Of a stretch of 20,920 nt of DNA, positions 1 through 7,352 are shown piece after piece; the first letter of the stretch is position 1; each line of letters begins with the position of its first letter. A program made the translations under genes and the position numbers. A model generated the notes under the pieces. It saw only the letters and a list, made by a program, of their open reading frames with translations, searched no databases and was not told the origin of the DNA. Source of the DNA: an uncultured Eubacteriales bacterium (GTDB taxonomy: Bacteria; Bacillota; Clostridia; Peptostreptococcales; Anaerovoracaceae); assembly GCA_900545135.1 (NCBI GenBank), contig UQXL01000034.1, positions 1 to 20,920 on the forward strand, given 5' to 3'.

Positions 1-474
1 GAGGACGTAAAAGAAAACGGTTCGGATTATATGGACGCTTCATATATAGTGAGGACCAGAACACCGGTGGCAGACATATATGAATTCCTTACAGATAATA
101 AGAATCGGATAGAGAATATAAATATACATTTTAGCAGTTTTGAAGACAAGGCAAAGCTGAAAAAAGTACTGGCGAAAGTTTCCGGAATAACGGTCACTTC
201 TTCAATGCCTCACAATCTTGAAATAGGCGGACGCACCACCAGCAAAGCGTCGGCTATAGCGTCGCTGTGCCGGATTTTGAATATAGAAGAGAAAAACGTC
301 ATGGCGGTGGGAGACAGCCCTAATGACGAAGCTATGATAAAAGCTGCAGGCGTAGGAGTGGCCATGGGAAACGCCGAAGAGGAGGTAAAAGCCTGCGCCG
401 ACTTCATAACCCTATCCAACGATGAAGACGGAGTTGCATATGCTGTGGAAAAGTTCGTCTTTGAGGAAAGATAA
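1..474 (+). CDS. Cof-type HAD-superfamily phosphatase, 3' part
   Basis: The reading frame is open from base 1 and has no start, so the 5' end lies outside the window; 157 residues remain. The C-terminal half carries the HAD motifs of the Cof/YidA type: a Lys in TTSKASAI (motif III), then GDSPNDEAMIKAAG (motif IV, the two Asp ligate Mg2+), then GVAMGNAEEEVKACAD and the closing NDEDGVA. Family members hydrolyse small phosphorylated metabolites such as sugar phosphates or flavin/pyridoxal phosphates in the cytoplasm; the substrate cannot be read from this fragment because the cap domain that decides it is largely missing. The catalytic DxD motif I would be upstream. The gene ends 123 bases before the next start and a separate promoter follows, so it is probably not co-transcribed with the importer downstream. 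Confidence 0.9.
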   Translation, partial: EDVKENGSDYMDASYIVRTRTPVADIYEFLTDNKNRIENINIHFSSFEDKAKLKKVLAKVSGITVTSSMPHNLEIGGRTTSKASAIASLCRILNIEEKNVMAVGDSPNDEAMIKAAGVGVAMGNAEEEVKACADFITLSNDEDGVAYAVEKFVFEER

Positions 475-489
475 AATATCTTGAAAATA
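475..489 (+). promoter_or_regulatory. Weak CodY-box-like sequence
   Basis: AATATCTTGAAAATA matches 11 of 15 positions of the CodY consensus AATTTTCWGAAAATT by my count. It lies 13 bases upstream of the -35 element of the amino-acid importer, a class of genes often repressed by CodY, and codY is in this window at 15572. A match of this quality is common by chance in AT-rich DNA, so this is only a candidate. Confidence 0.2.
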
Positions 490-502
490 TTTAAAAAAAC
501 TA

Positions 503-531
503 TTGACTTGTAAACTTTATTGGTGTAAAGT
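503..531 (+). promoter_or_regulatory. Promoter of amino-acid ABC importer operon
   Basis: TTGACT (503-508), a 17-base spacer and TAAAGT (526-531) form a housekeeping sigma-A type promoter. A TG pair directly precedes the -10 hexamer. The start of transcription would fall near 538, about 60 bases before the first codon at 597. It lies in an AT-rich gap after the phosphatase stop. Confidence 0.6.
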
Positions 532-596
532 AATGACATAATCGATTTAACAATTTAATTCAGTAAAGTGATAAATCAAAGTTGAGGAGGACTGAA

Positions 597-1421
597 ATGA
601 AAAAGAAATTAACTGTTTTAGCTATGGTGTTTGTACTGATATTCACCATGCTCGCACTGACAGGCTGCGGCGATAAGGACAAAGAGGCAGACGCCGACGC
701 AAAGGAGACTATAATAGTAGGACTGGACGATACATTTGCGCCTATGGGCTTCAGAGATGAGAGCGGAGAACTGGTAGGTTTCGACATAGATCTTGCCCGC
801 GCCGTAGCTGAGGAACTGGGCATGAACGTTGAATTCAAGCCTATAGACTGGAAAGCTAAAGAAGCCGAACTTTCGGCGGGAACTGTAGACTGTCTGTGGA
901 ACGGAATGTCAGTTACTCCCGACAGAATAGAAGGAATGGCTCTTACATACAAGTATCTCAATAATAAGATAGTTCTTATGTCCCTAGCGGACTCTGATCT
1001 GGACGTTACTTCGGCCGATCAGCTCAAAGATCTGAAGATAGGAACTCAGGCCGGCTCTGCCGCTTTAGAAATGCTCCAGGCCAACGAAGCTTATGATTCC
1101 TTCAAAGACAACATCAGCGAATACGATAAATATGACACTGCCATAATGGATCTGAAGGCAGGAAGAGTAGATGTTATCGCGGTGGATCAGGTATTAGGCG
1201 AATATACCAACAATAACTTAGGAGGAGAGATGAAGGAATGTACTTACTCTCTCGGAGACGACTTCTACACTATAGGATGTGCTTCTGATAATACCGAGCT
1301 CAGAGATAAGATCAACGACGCTCTGAAAAAGCTTATTGACGACGGCAAAGCCACTGAAATAAGCGAGAAGTGGTTCGGCAAAGACATAATGGTTTACGAG
1401 CCTATAGAAGGTGAAGAGTAA
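597..1421 (+). CDS. Polar amino-acid ABC transporter substrate-binding lipoprotein
   Basis: The protein is 274 residues. I chose the ATG at 597 because GAGGAGG lies 6 bases upstream; the TTG at 582 would place the ribosome site inside the gene. It starts with Lys-rich residues, a hydrophobic segment and the lipobox LTGC (Cys24), so it should be a lipid-anchored extracellular receptor. A low-complexity Asp/Glu/Lys linker follows, then the family 3 solute-binding fold: GLDDTFAPMGFRD, GFDIDLARAVAEELG and the ligand-binding segment NGMSVTPDR, plus GTQAGSAALE in lobe 2. Such proteins bind glutamine, arginine, histidine, cystine and similar; the exact ligand cannot be set. It is the first gene of a three-gene operon, 24 bases before the permease. 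Confidence 0.93.
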   Translation: MKKKLTVLAMVFVLIFTMLALTGCGDKDKEADADAKETIIVGLDDTFAPMGFRDESGELVGFDIDLARAVAEELGMNVEFKPIDWKAKEAELSAGTVDCLWNGMSVTPDRIEGMALTYKYLNNKIVLMSLADSDLDVTSADQLKDLKIGTQAGSAALEMLQANEAYDSFKDNISEYDKYDTAIMDLKAGRVDVIAVDQVLGEYTNNNLGGEMKECTYSLGDDFYTIGCASDNTELRDKINDALKKLIDDGKATEISEKWFGKDIMVYEPIEGEE

Positions 1422-1445
1422 TTAAAGAAACAGAGGAATATATAA

Positions 1446-2105
1446 ATGGACAGAATCGGAGAATTCTTGCCATTCATGCTCGAGGGTTCGGTGACGACGG
1501 TGCAGGTGTTCGTTCTTACACTTGTCATATCCTTACCCCTGGGGCTTCCTATAGCCCTGGGGAGTAACAGCCGTTTTAAACCCTTGAGCTTTTTGTGCAA
1601 GATATACGTATGGATTTTCAGAGGAACTCCGCTGATGCTTCAGCTGTGGTTTTTCTACTTTTTCTTCCCGTTCAATTTCGGCATAACATTCGACGCCCTG
1701 ACTACAGCAGTCCTTACATATGTTCTCAACTATGCGGCGTATTTTGCGGAGATATACAGGGGAGGAATAAACAGCATAGACAGAGGACAGTATGAGGCGG
1801 CTCACGCGCTGGGGCTTTCCAGGAAACAGACGATGTTTGACATCATCCTTCCCCAGACAATGAAAGCTATACTTCCGCCTGTAGTAAACGAGGCGATAAC
1901 GCTGGTAAAAGATACGGCTCTCGTATCTTCCCTTGCAGTCGTAGACCTGATGAAGGCTACCAACAGCGCAGTAAACAGGATGACCAGCCTGACGCCGTTC
2001 TTCTATGCCGCAATAATATATCTTTTGATGACATTTGTGCTGACCTTGATAGCAGGCAGACTTGAGAAATATTTCTCAAGATATGACGCTAAGGAGGAAT
2101 GGTGA
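1446..2105 (+). CDS. Polar amino-acid ABC transporter permease
   Basis: This 219-residue inner-membrane protein is of the HisM/GlnP type. An N-terminal region EFLPFMLEGSVTTVQVFVLTL is typical of the family, followed by about five hydrophobic segments. FRGTPLMLQLWF is the conserved segment after the second helix. The EAA loop, EAAHALGLSRKQTMFDIILPQ, is intact and contacts the ATPase. Length fits the family (215-230). One permease gene is present, so it would act as a homodimer. Its stop codon TGA (2103-2105) overlaps the preferred ATG of the ATPase (TGATG), indicating translational coupling. Confidence 0.93.
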   Translation: MDRIGEFLPFMLEGSVTTVQVFVLTLVISLPLGLPIALGSNSRFKPLSFLCKIYVWIFRGTPLMLQLWFFYFFFPFNFGITFDALTTAVLTYVLNYAAYFAEIYRGGINSIDRGQYEAAHALGLSRKQTMFDIILPQTMKAILPPVVNEAITLVKDTALVSSLAVVDLMKATNSAVNRMTSLTPFFYAAIIYLLMTFVLTLIAGRLEKYFSRYDAKEEW

Positions 2106-2803
2106 TGGAACGGGAAACGATATTGAAAATGCGGGGCATAGTAAAAAGATACGGAGATTTCACCGCCGTCGACCATGTGGATTTTTCCATGCATAAGGGA
2201 GAGATAGTAGCCATAATCGGACCCTCAGGCTCCGGAAAGAGCACGCTCTTAAGATGCATAAACGGCCTCAACAGCATAACGGAGGGAGAAATTGAGCTTA
2301 AGGGCACTACGGGAATGGTGTTCCAGCACTTCAATCTTTTTCCTCACATGACTTGCAGGGAAAACATAACTTACGCTCCGATAAAAGTGAAGAAGGAAGA
2401 TAAAGCGGAAGTAGAAAAGAAGGCGGACAGTTTGCTCAAGATGGTGGGCCTGGAAAACAAGGGAGATGTGTATCCCGCCCATATTTCCGGCGGCCAGAAA
2501 CAGAGGGTAGCCATAGCCAGAGCGCTGGCGATGGAGCCTGATCTGATGCTGTTCGACGAACCAACTTCAGCTCTCGACCCGGAGATAACCGGTGAAGTGC
2601 TCAACGTCATGAAGAAGCTTGCCGAAAGTCATACTACCATGATCATAGTCACCCACGAAATGGGATTCGCCAAGGAAGTGGCAGACAGAGTGCTGTTCAT
2701 GGATAACGGCGCGATAGTGGAAGAGGGGACTCCGGCCGAACTATTTGAAAACCCCAAGAGCGAAAGACTGGTGTCTTTTCTCAGTTCCATGCTCAGGGCG
2801 TAA
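2105..2803 (+). CDS. Polar amino-acid ABC transporter ATP-binding protein
   Basis: I place the start at the ATG at 2105 because AAGGAGG (2091-2097) lies 7 bases before it; an ATG at 2099 is only one base from that site. The product is 232 residues and energises uptake at the cytoplasmic face. All motifs are seen in order: Walker A GPSGSGKST, Q-loop GMVFQHFNLFPHMT, signature SGGQKQRVAIARAL, Walker B LMLFDEPTSALDPE, D-loop SALD, switch His in IVTHEMGFA. The stretch between Walker A and the Q-loop is about 15 residues shorter than I expect for this subfamily: GEIELKGTT runs straight into GMVFQ. The missing part is normally a variable loop, so the protein may still work. Confidence 0.93.
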   Translation: MERETILKMRGIVKRYGDFTAVDHVDFSMHKGEIVAIIGPSGSGKSTLLRCINGLNSITEGEIELKGTTGMVFQHFNLFPHMTCRENITYAPIKVKKEDKAEVEKKADSLLKMVGLENKGDVYPAHISGGQKQRVAIARALAMEPDLMLFDEPTSALDPEITGEVLNVMKKLAESHTTMIIVTHEMGFAKEVADRVLFMDNGAIVEEGTPAELFENPKSERLVSFLSSMLRA

Positions 2804-2877
2804 TTTCTTTCAAATTTATTAACTTTCTCTTATCAATTTTTACTTTCCGAGACAAAGAAAGAAAAATATGTCATAAT

Positions 2878-2938
2878 GCTCTCAAGCGATGAGAGCGGAA
2901 AGATCCTCCGCGTCGCGATACCGGCCGGAGGATTTTTA
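2878..2938 (+). terminator. Tandem hairpins, probable terminator of the importer operon
   Basis: The first hairpin pairs GCTCTCA (2878-2884) with TGAGAGC (2890-2896) around a 5-base loop. The second pairs ATCCTCCG (2903-2910) with CGGAGGAT (2926-2933) and is followed at once by a T-run (2933-2937), the form of a Rho-independent terminator. It lies 75 bases after the ATPase stop and before the dlt promoter. Confidence 0.65.
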
Positions 2939-2940
2939 TG

Positions 2941-2985
2941 TCTTTTCTGAGAAATTTCCGCTTACGCAAGTTTAAGAAATTTTCT
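2941..2985 (+). promoter_or_regulatory. Two CodY-box-like sequences upstream of dlt
   Basis: The 15-mer at 2941-2955 matches the CodY consensus AATTTTCWGAAAATT at about 11 positions, and 2978-2985 is a perfect left half (AATTTTCT). They sit 11 to 55 bases before the dlt -35 element. AT-rich DNA gives such matches by chance; binding is unproven. Confidence 0.2.
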
Positions 2986-2995
2986 TTTAAAAATG

Positions 2996-3025
2996 TTGAC
3001 AGTGTACTATACGTTATAGTACACT
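2996..3025 (+). promoter_or_regulatory. dlt operon promoter
   Basis: TTGACA (2996-3001) is a perfect -35. The best -10 at acceptable spacing is TACACT (3020-3025), 18 bases downstream; TATAGT at 3015-3020 would leave only 13 bases. Transcription would begin near 3032 and leave a leader of about 35 bases before dltA. The whole spacer and the -10 are occupied by a palindrome listed separately. Confidence 0.6.
3001..3025. promoter_or_regulatory. 25-bp perfect palindromic operator, YtrA-like
   Basis: An 11-base arm (3001-3011) is followed by CGT and its exact reverse complement (3015-3025). The outer half-sites read AGTGTA and TACACT with 13 bases between them. This is the spacing I recall for the operators of the Bacillus subtilis GntR-family repressor YtrA, which responds to cell-wall antibiotics. 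The site covers the promoter spacer and the -10, so a bound protein would block RNA polymerase. No regulator gene of that kind is in the window. The palindrome is seen directly; the regulator is inference. Confidence 0.7.
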
Positions 3026-3065
3026 TATGGTGAGGTTGAGATCAGCATGAGATTACGAGGGGGGA

Positions 3066-4574
3066 ATGAACATGCTTTTAGACAAATCAGTGATCGACAT
3101 TATAGAAGATATCGCTGCTGAAAATCCTGACAGAACGGCGGTAGAATCTTCTGAAGGAACTCTCACGTACGGGCAGCTCTGGCAGCAGTCAGAAGAAATC
3201 GCAGGCAGACTGTCTGCGTCGCTGGGGGATAACAGGAAGCCGGTAATGGTTTACGGACACAAGAATCCGCAGATGATCGTAAGCTTTTTAGCCTGTGTCA
3301 AGTCGGGGAGAGCATATTGTCCTGTGGACATTTCAATGCCCAGGAACAGGATAGAGGATATCGCCAAGACCATAGGCAACGACGTGATTCTGGCTGCGGA
3401 GCCCTTTGAACTTGAGGGATTCAACGTAATAGACGTCAAAAACGCCCGGGAAAAGCTGACAGAGACGGAAGATCTGTCTCCTGAAAAGAGAGTCAGCGGA
3501 GATGATACATTTTATATCATCTTCACTTCCGGCAGTACCGGAAAACCAAAAGGGGTTGAAATATCGGCAGACAATCTGAAAAATTTTCTCAGCTGGTCAA
3601 AAAAACTGATAGACGATCAACTGGCCGGAAAAGAGCGAAACGGAGTGTTCGTCAATCAGGCGCCTTTTTCCTTCGATTTGTCTGTGATGGATCTGTACAA
3701 CTGCCTTGTGTCGGGAGGCACTCTCCTGTGCCTGGAAAAGACCATGCAGCAGGACGCGGCGGCCATGTTCGATTACATGAAAAAAGGCGGAGCAGAAATC
3801 TTCGTTTCAACGCCGTCCTTCGCCGACATGTGCCTGGCAGACCCATCTTTCAACGGAAATAACTTTGATGATCTCAAGCTGTTCCTCTTCTGCGGAGAAA
3901 GGCTGACAAAGGAAACGGCAGGCAAGCTCATGGAAAGGTTTCCGAACGCCAAAGTGGTAAATTCCTACGGACCGACAGAATCTACCGTAGCAGTGACGGC
4001 TGTCTGCATAACGCCGGAAATGCTGCAGGGAGAAGAGCCGCTGCCCATAGGAAAACCAAAGGCAGGAACGGAAATATTGTTCGACGGAGAAGAAATAGTG
4101 ATCACCGGAGATACGGTGGCAAAGGGGTATTTTATGGATCGTCAGAAGACGGAAAAAGTATTCTTCTCCGCAAGGGACAGGGAGGGAAATGAAAAGAGAG
4201 CATACAGGACGGGCGACAGCGGATATTTCAAAGACGGGTACTATTACTGCAGCGGCAGGATAGATCTGCAGGTGAAGCTCCATGGCTACAGGATAGAGCT
4301 GGGAGACATAGAGTCCAATCTCATGGAAATTCCCGGCGTAGAGCAGGCGGCCGTAGTTCCGAGATACGACGGCGAGAGGATAAGATGCCTCGTCTCTTTT
4401 ATCAAGGCTCCGTCCTATGAGGGGACATTCAAAGACGGAAGAAAGCTGAGAAATTTGCTGAAAGAGAAGCTGCCTGCATATATGATACCGAAAAACGTCA
4501 TCTTCATTGAAGAAATGCCCATGACAGCCAACGGCAAGCTGGACAGGAAGAAACTGGAGGGCTTGCTGGCATGA
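3066..4574 (+). CDS. dltA: D-alanine--D-alanyl carrier protein ligase DltA
   Basis: This 502-residue adenylation enzyme activates D-alanine with ATP and loads it onto the phosphopantetheine of DltC in the cytoplasm. Motifs in order: TYGQLW (A2 region), the P-loop IFTSGSTGKPKGV near residue 155, NQAPFSFDLSVMD, the core NSYGPTES, YRTGD, the hinge segment LQVKLHGYRIELGDIE, and the C-terminal catalytic Lys in MTANGKLDRKKL. The short length without carrier domain and the neighbour genes separate it from peptide synthetases. The ATG at 3066 follows a G-rich site (3057-3064); an ATG at 3072 is also possible. Its last four bases overlap dltB (ATGA). Confidence 0.95.
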   Translation: MNMLLDKSVIDIIEDIAAENPDRTAVESSEGTLTYGQLWQQSEEIAGRLSASLGDNRKPVMVYGHKNPQMIVSFLACVKSGRAYCPVDISMPRNRIEDIAKTIGNDVILAAEPFELEGFNVIDVKNAREKLTETEDLSPEKRVSGDDTFYIIFTSGSTGKPKGVEISADNLKNFLSWSKKLIDDQLAGKERNGVFVNQAPFSFDLSVMDLYNCLVSGGTLLCLEKTMQQDAAAMFDYMKKGGAEIFVSTPSFADMCLADPSFNGNNFDDLKLFLFCGERLTKETAGKLMERFPNAKVVNSYGPTESTVAVTAVCITPEMLQGEEPLPIGKPKAGTEILFDGEEIVITGDTVAKGYFMDRQKTEKVFFSARDREGNEKRAYRTGDSGYFKDGYYYCSGRIDLQVKLHGYRIELGDIESNLMEIPGVEQAAVVPRYDGERIRCLVSFIKAPSYEGTFKDGRKLRNLLKEKLPAYMIPKNVIFIEEMPMTANGKLDRKKLEGLLA

Positions 4575-5722
4575 ACCTATTCGGAGAACTGTACTTTTTC
4601 GTATGCGCCGGCCTGCTGCTGATTCCGGCAGTGATCCTTGGAATCATGGAAAAACCCTTAAAGTATTACGGCTTTCTGGTGACCATAGTTTTCGTACTGC
4701 TGGCCTTGTGGGGAAAACCTAAGGAAATCCTTTATATATGCTGTTACATAGCGTTTCAGCTGGTGATAACCAAAGCCTATATGAGCATACGGGCAAAACA
4801 AGGCAGAAAGCGTCTGTGGTTTTGGCTCTTTCTGCTCCTGGCGCTGGCTCCGCTGACAGCGTACAAGATACTGGGACTGTTCGGACTGAGCTTATTCGGC
4901 TTCATCGGCATTTCATACATGACCTTCAAGTCGGTTCAGGTGATAATAGAGATTTACGACGGCCTGATAAAAGAACTTAGACCGTTTGAAATGGCGTATT
5001 TCCTGACCTTTTTCCCGGCGCTGCTTTCCGGGCCTATAGACAGGAGCAGGAGGTTTGAGGAAGACTTGCGGCTGATAAGGCCGAAAAGCGAGTATTTGAA
5101 CCTGCTGGGTGAAGGACTGTTCAAAATATGCCAGGGGCTGGTCTACAAGTTTGTACTGGCGCAGGCGGTGTATCAGGCGATAACTTATCTGGGCATGGAG
5201 GGCGGCTGGCTTTCCAACGGAATATACATGTATTCATACGGATTCTATCTGTTCTTCGACTTTGCCGGTTACAGTCTGATGGCGGTGGGAACCAGCTACA
5301 TACTGGGGATAATGACCCCGGGGAACTTCAACGAACCGTTCCTTGCCACAGACATGAAAGATTTCTGGGACAGATGGCACATAACGCTGTCCTACTGGTT
5401 CAGAGATTTCGTGTTCAGCCGGTTCATGATGGCTTCCATAAAGGGGAAGTGGTTCAAATCGAAGCTGACTGGGGCTTCCGTCGGATTCATGATAAACATG
5501 CTTCTGATGGGACTGTGGCATGGTCTCACAGCCAGCTATATCTTATACGGCCTCTATCACGGCGTGCTGCTGGCCATAACGGAAATATACCAGAAAAAAT
5601 TCAAGTTTTATAAAAAGCATAAAAAGGACAGATGGTACAAATTTGTCAGCTGGTTTATAACTTTCAATCTGGTGATGCTGGGATTTTTCATCTTCTCGGG
5701 AAGATTACTGGAAATAATTTAG
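4571..5722 (+). CDS. dltB: D-alanyl transfer membrane O-acyltransferase DltB
   Basis: This 383-residue polytopic membrane protein belongs to the MBOAT family. It takes D-alanine from DltC at the inner face and passes it across the membrane towards teichoic acid. About ten hydrophobic segments are visible. The family core is intact: FFPALLSGPIDR, YGFYLFFDFAGYSLMAVG, then DFWDRWHITLSYWFRDFVF, and the near-invariant His317 in GLWHGLTASYILYG. Length fits the family (about 380-415). It overlaps dltA by four bases, so the two are translationally coupled, whereas an AT-rich gap of 87 bases separates it from dltC. Confidence 0.95.
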   Translation: MNLFGELYFFVCAGLLLIPAVILGIMEKPLKYYGFLVTIVFVLLALWGKPKEILYICCYIAFQLVITKAYMSIRAKQGRKRLWFWLFLLLALAPLTAYKILGLFGLSLFGFIGISYMTFKSVQVIIEIYDGLIKELRPFEMAYFLTFFPALLSGPIDRSRRFEEDLRLIRPKSEYLNLLGEGLFKICQGLVYKFVLAQAVYQAITYLGMEGGWLSNGIYMYSYGFYLFFDFAGYSLMAVGTSYILGIMTPGNFNEPFLATDMKDFWDRWHITLSYWFRDFVFSRFMMASIKGKWFKSKLTGASVGFMINMLLMGLWHGLTASYILYGLYHGVLLAITEIYQKKFKFYKKHKKDRWYKFVSWFITFNLVMLGFFIFSGRLLEII

Positions 5723-5799
5723 AAACTTTTAAAAATATATTTGTGAAATTAAGAATACAAAATTTAAGAACTTTTGATAGTAAAAATTTACGAACTTTG
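5716..5799 (+). repeat. Three imperfect 15-bp direct repeats between dltB and dltC
   Basis: AATTTAGAAACTTTT (5716-5730, overlapping the dltB stop), AATTTAAGAACTTTT (5761-5775) and AATTTACGAACTTTG (5785-5799) are near-copies, with a weaker fourth trace at 5746-5760. Distances between starts are 45 and 24 bases. The last copy runs into the ribosome site of dltC. Slippage duplication or a protein/RNA binding array are both possible. Confidence 0.6.
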
Positions 5800-5809
5800 G
5801 AGGGTAAAA

Positions 5810-6058
5810 ATGGACGAGAAAAAGGTAAGAGAAATTGTTCTCGATTTGCTTGAGGAAATTTGCGGAGACGACATCATAAGGGAGGATCTGGACATAAATC
5901 TGCTGGAAGAGGACTTGATAGATTCTCTTGATTATACGGAACTTCTCATAGGAATCGAGGAAAATACAGGGGTTCTCATGGCCCCGTCAGAGCTGACGAG
6001 AGAAGAAATGGATACGCCGAGCAAGATAATAGCGCAGGTGATGAAAAGGATAGGCTAG
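5810..6058 (+). CDS. dltC: D-alanyl carrier protein DltC
   Basis: The acyl-carrier-like protein has 82 residues. The ATG at 5810 is chosen because GGAGGG (5799-5804) lies 5 bases upstream; an ATG at 5774 lacks such a site and would add 12 atypical residues. The attachment serine for phosphopantetheine is Ser39 in LIDSLDYTELL, at the start of helix 2, and the ending TPSKIIAQVMKRIG matches the family. DltA charges it, DltB unloads it. It is separated from dltB by 87 AT-rich bases and from dltD by 127 bases that include a GC-rich hairpin cluster, so the carrier gene may have its own post-transcriptional control. Confidence 0.93.
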   Translation: MDEKKVREIVLDLLEEICGDDIIREDLDINLLEEDLIDSLDYTELLIGIEENTGVLMAPSELTREEMDTPSKIIAQVMKRIG

Positions 6059-6069
6059 GCTTGGCGCAA

Positions 6070-6144
6070 GGCCGCTGCGGCCGAGGGAGGCGTAGCGGCT
6101 CTGCCGCAGACAGCTCCTGCCGGGGGACAGGGCGCTCTTGCATT
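6070..6144 (+). other. GC-rich hairpin cluster between dltC and dltD
   Basis: GGCCG (6070-6074) pairs with CGGCC (6078-6082), and GCGGC (6095-6099) with GCCGC (6103-6107), each with a 3-base loop. A third, imperfect stem joins GCTCCTG (6113-6119) to the CAGGGCGC further on. No T-run follows, so this is not a typical terminator. Base composition is clearly richer in G and C than the flanking genes. A role in mRNA processing or partial attenuation of dltD is inference. Confidence 0.5.
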
Positions 6145-6185
6145 AAGTAACAAAAACAGGATTTGAAAAAGGGGTATTGATATAG

Positions 6186-7352
6186 ATGAAAAAGATTGCA
6201 GCCTTTATTACGGCGGCCATGCTGTTCATAATTGCGGCAGCAGCTGTCCACCAGTTCGCAGGAAGCAGGATAGAGGCCAACAACAGGGAGTTCGGAACAT
6301 GGATAAACAGCAAGAAAGACTTGTCCTACAGCGCCATAGCGGCAAACCTGCATGAGGATACGTTCATGATGCTGGGCTCTTCGGAGTTCCAGCACGGAGA
6401 AAAGACTCCGTATCATCCGACGGCGATATTCAGGCAGGCCAAGCTGGACGTGATGTGCATAGGAGCGGCAGGCAATCAATGCTTTTCTCATGCCATAACC
6501 ATGGCGGCGCTGGCTCCGGAGCTAAAGAGCAAAAAAGTGATTCTGATACTTTCTCCCACATGGTTTTCCAAGGGAGGAATAGAAGGCAGCAACTTCGCCG
6601 CCAGGTTTTCCGAAAGCCAGTATCAGGCCATGCTGAAGAACGAAAGCCTTTCTCAGGACCTAAAGGATAAGCTGATCAAACGGACGAAAGAACTTCTGGA
6701 AGTAAGCCCGGCGCAGAAAGAAAACGCCGAAAGGGATACGAGAGTCCTGACCGAGGGAACGCTCAACGTCAAGGATAAAGTCAATTACTTTATGCACAGC
6801 TGGATATCCTCCGAGAAAGAAAAAATCAGCGTCGGTCTGATGTGGAAAATCAGCGGCCACAAGAATAACAGCAAATACGAAACGGCGGAAGCGGAAGAAC
6901 CTGACTGGGAAGCTCTGAAGAAGCAGGCGGATGAAGATTTCGCCAAAGAGTGTACCAACGATTTTGCCATGAAGGACAAATTTTTTAAGACGAAATATAA
7001 ACCGATACTGGAAAAACGCAAGAATGACGAAGTCAAGCGCAGCTTTAAAGAGTCGCCGGAATACGACGATTTGAAGCTCTTTCTCGATATATGCAAGGAT
7101 CAGGATATAGAAGCCATGCTGGTGCTGCTGCCAATAAACGGTTATTGGTACGATCATACGGGTTTCCCTAAGGAAAACAGAGAAGTCATCGTCGGAAAAA
7201 TCCAGGAGATGGCCGATGAATACGACGTCGAACTCTGCAATTTCTTCGGGGAATGTTACACAAAAGGTTGGCTGGAGGACAATATTCATCCGGCCGGAAA
7301 GGGATGGGTTGAGATAAATGAAAAAGCTTACGAATATTTTACTGAGAGTTAG
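6186..7352 (+). CDS. dltD: Teichoic acid D-alanyl transfer protein DltD
   Basis: The protein has 388 residues: one N-terminal membrane anchor (residues 4-21) and an extracytoplasmic SGNH-hydrolase-like domain. Catalytic elements are visible: GSSEF at 64-68 with the serine nucleophile, GAAGNQCFSHA, LILSPTWF, and the Asp/His pair in LEDNIHPAGKGW near the C-terminus. It completes transfer of D-alanine to lipoteichoic acid outside the cell. AAGGGG lies 9 bases before the ATG. Compared with the core motifs, the central Lys/Glu-rich region (about residues 215-290) is variable. Its last 35 bases overlap the small dltX-like ORF in another frame. Confidence 0.94.
   Translation: MKKIAAFITAAMLFIIAAAAVHQFAGSRIEANNREFGTWINSKKDLSYSAIAANLHEDTFMMLGSSEFQHGEKTPYHPTAIFRQAKLDVMCIGAAGNQCFSHAITMAALAPELKSKKVILILSPTWFSKGGIEGSNFAARFSESQYQAMLKNESLSQDLKDKLIKRTKELLEVSPAQKENAERDTRVLTEGTLNVKDKVNYFMHSWISSEKEKISVGLMWKISGHKNNSKYETAEAEEPDWEALKKQADEDFAKECTNDFAMKDKFFKTKYKPILEKRKNDEVKRSFKESPEYDDLKLFLDICKDQDIEAMLVLLPINGYWYDHTGFPKENREVIVGKIQEMADEYDVELCNFFGECYTKGWLEDNIHPAGKGWVEINEKAYEYFTES

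Noticed and set aside
2878..2933. Riboswitch
   Set aside because: The folds do not match any riboswitch consensus I know, and the hairpins are followed by a T-run and a separate dlt promoter.
2872..2938. Independent small RNA with its own promoter (CATAAT at 2872)
   Set aside because: Transcription from that -10 would start inside the left arm of the first hairpin, and the -35 match is weak. A terminator for the importer operon explains the hairpins better.
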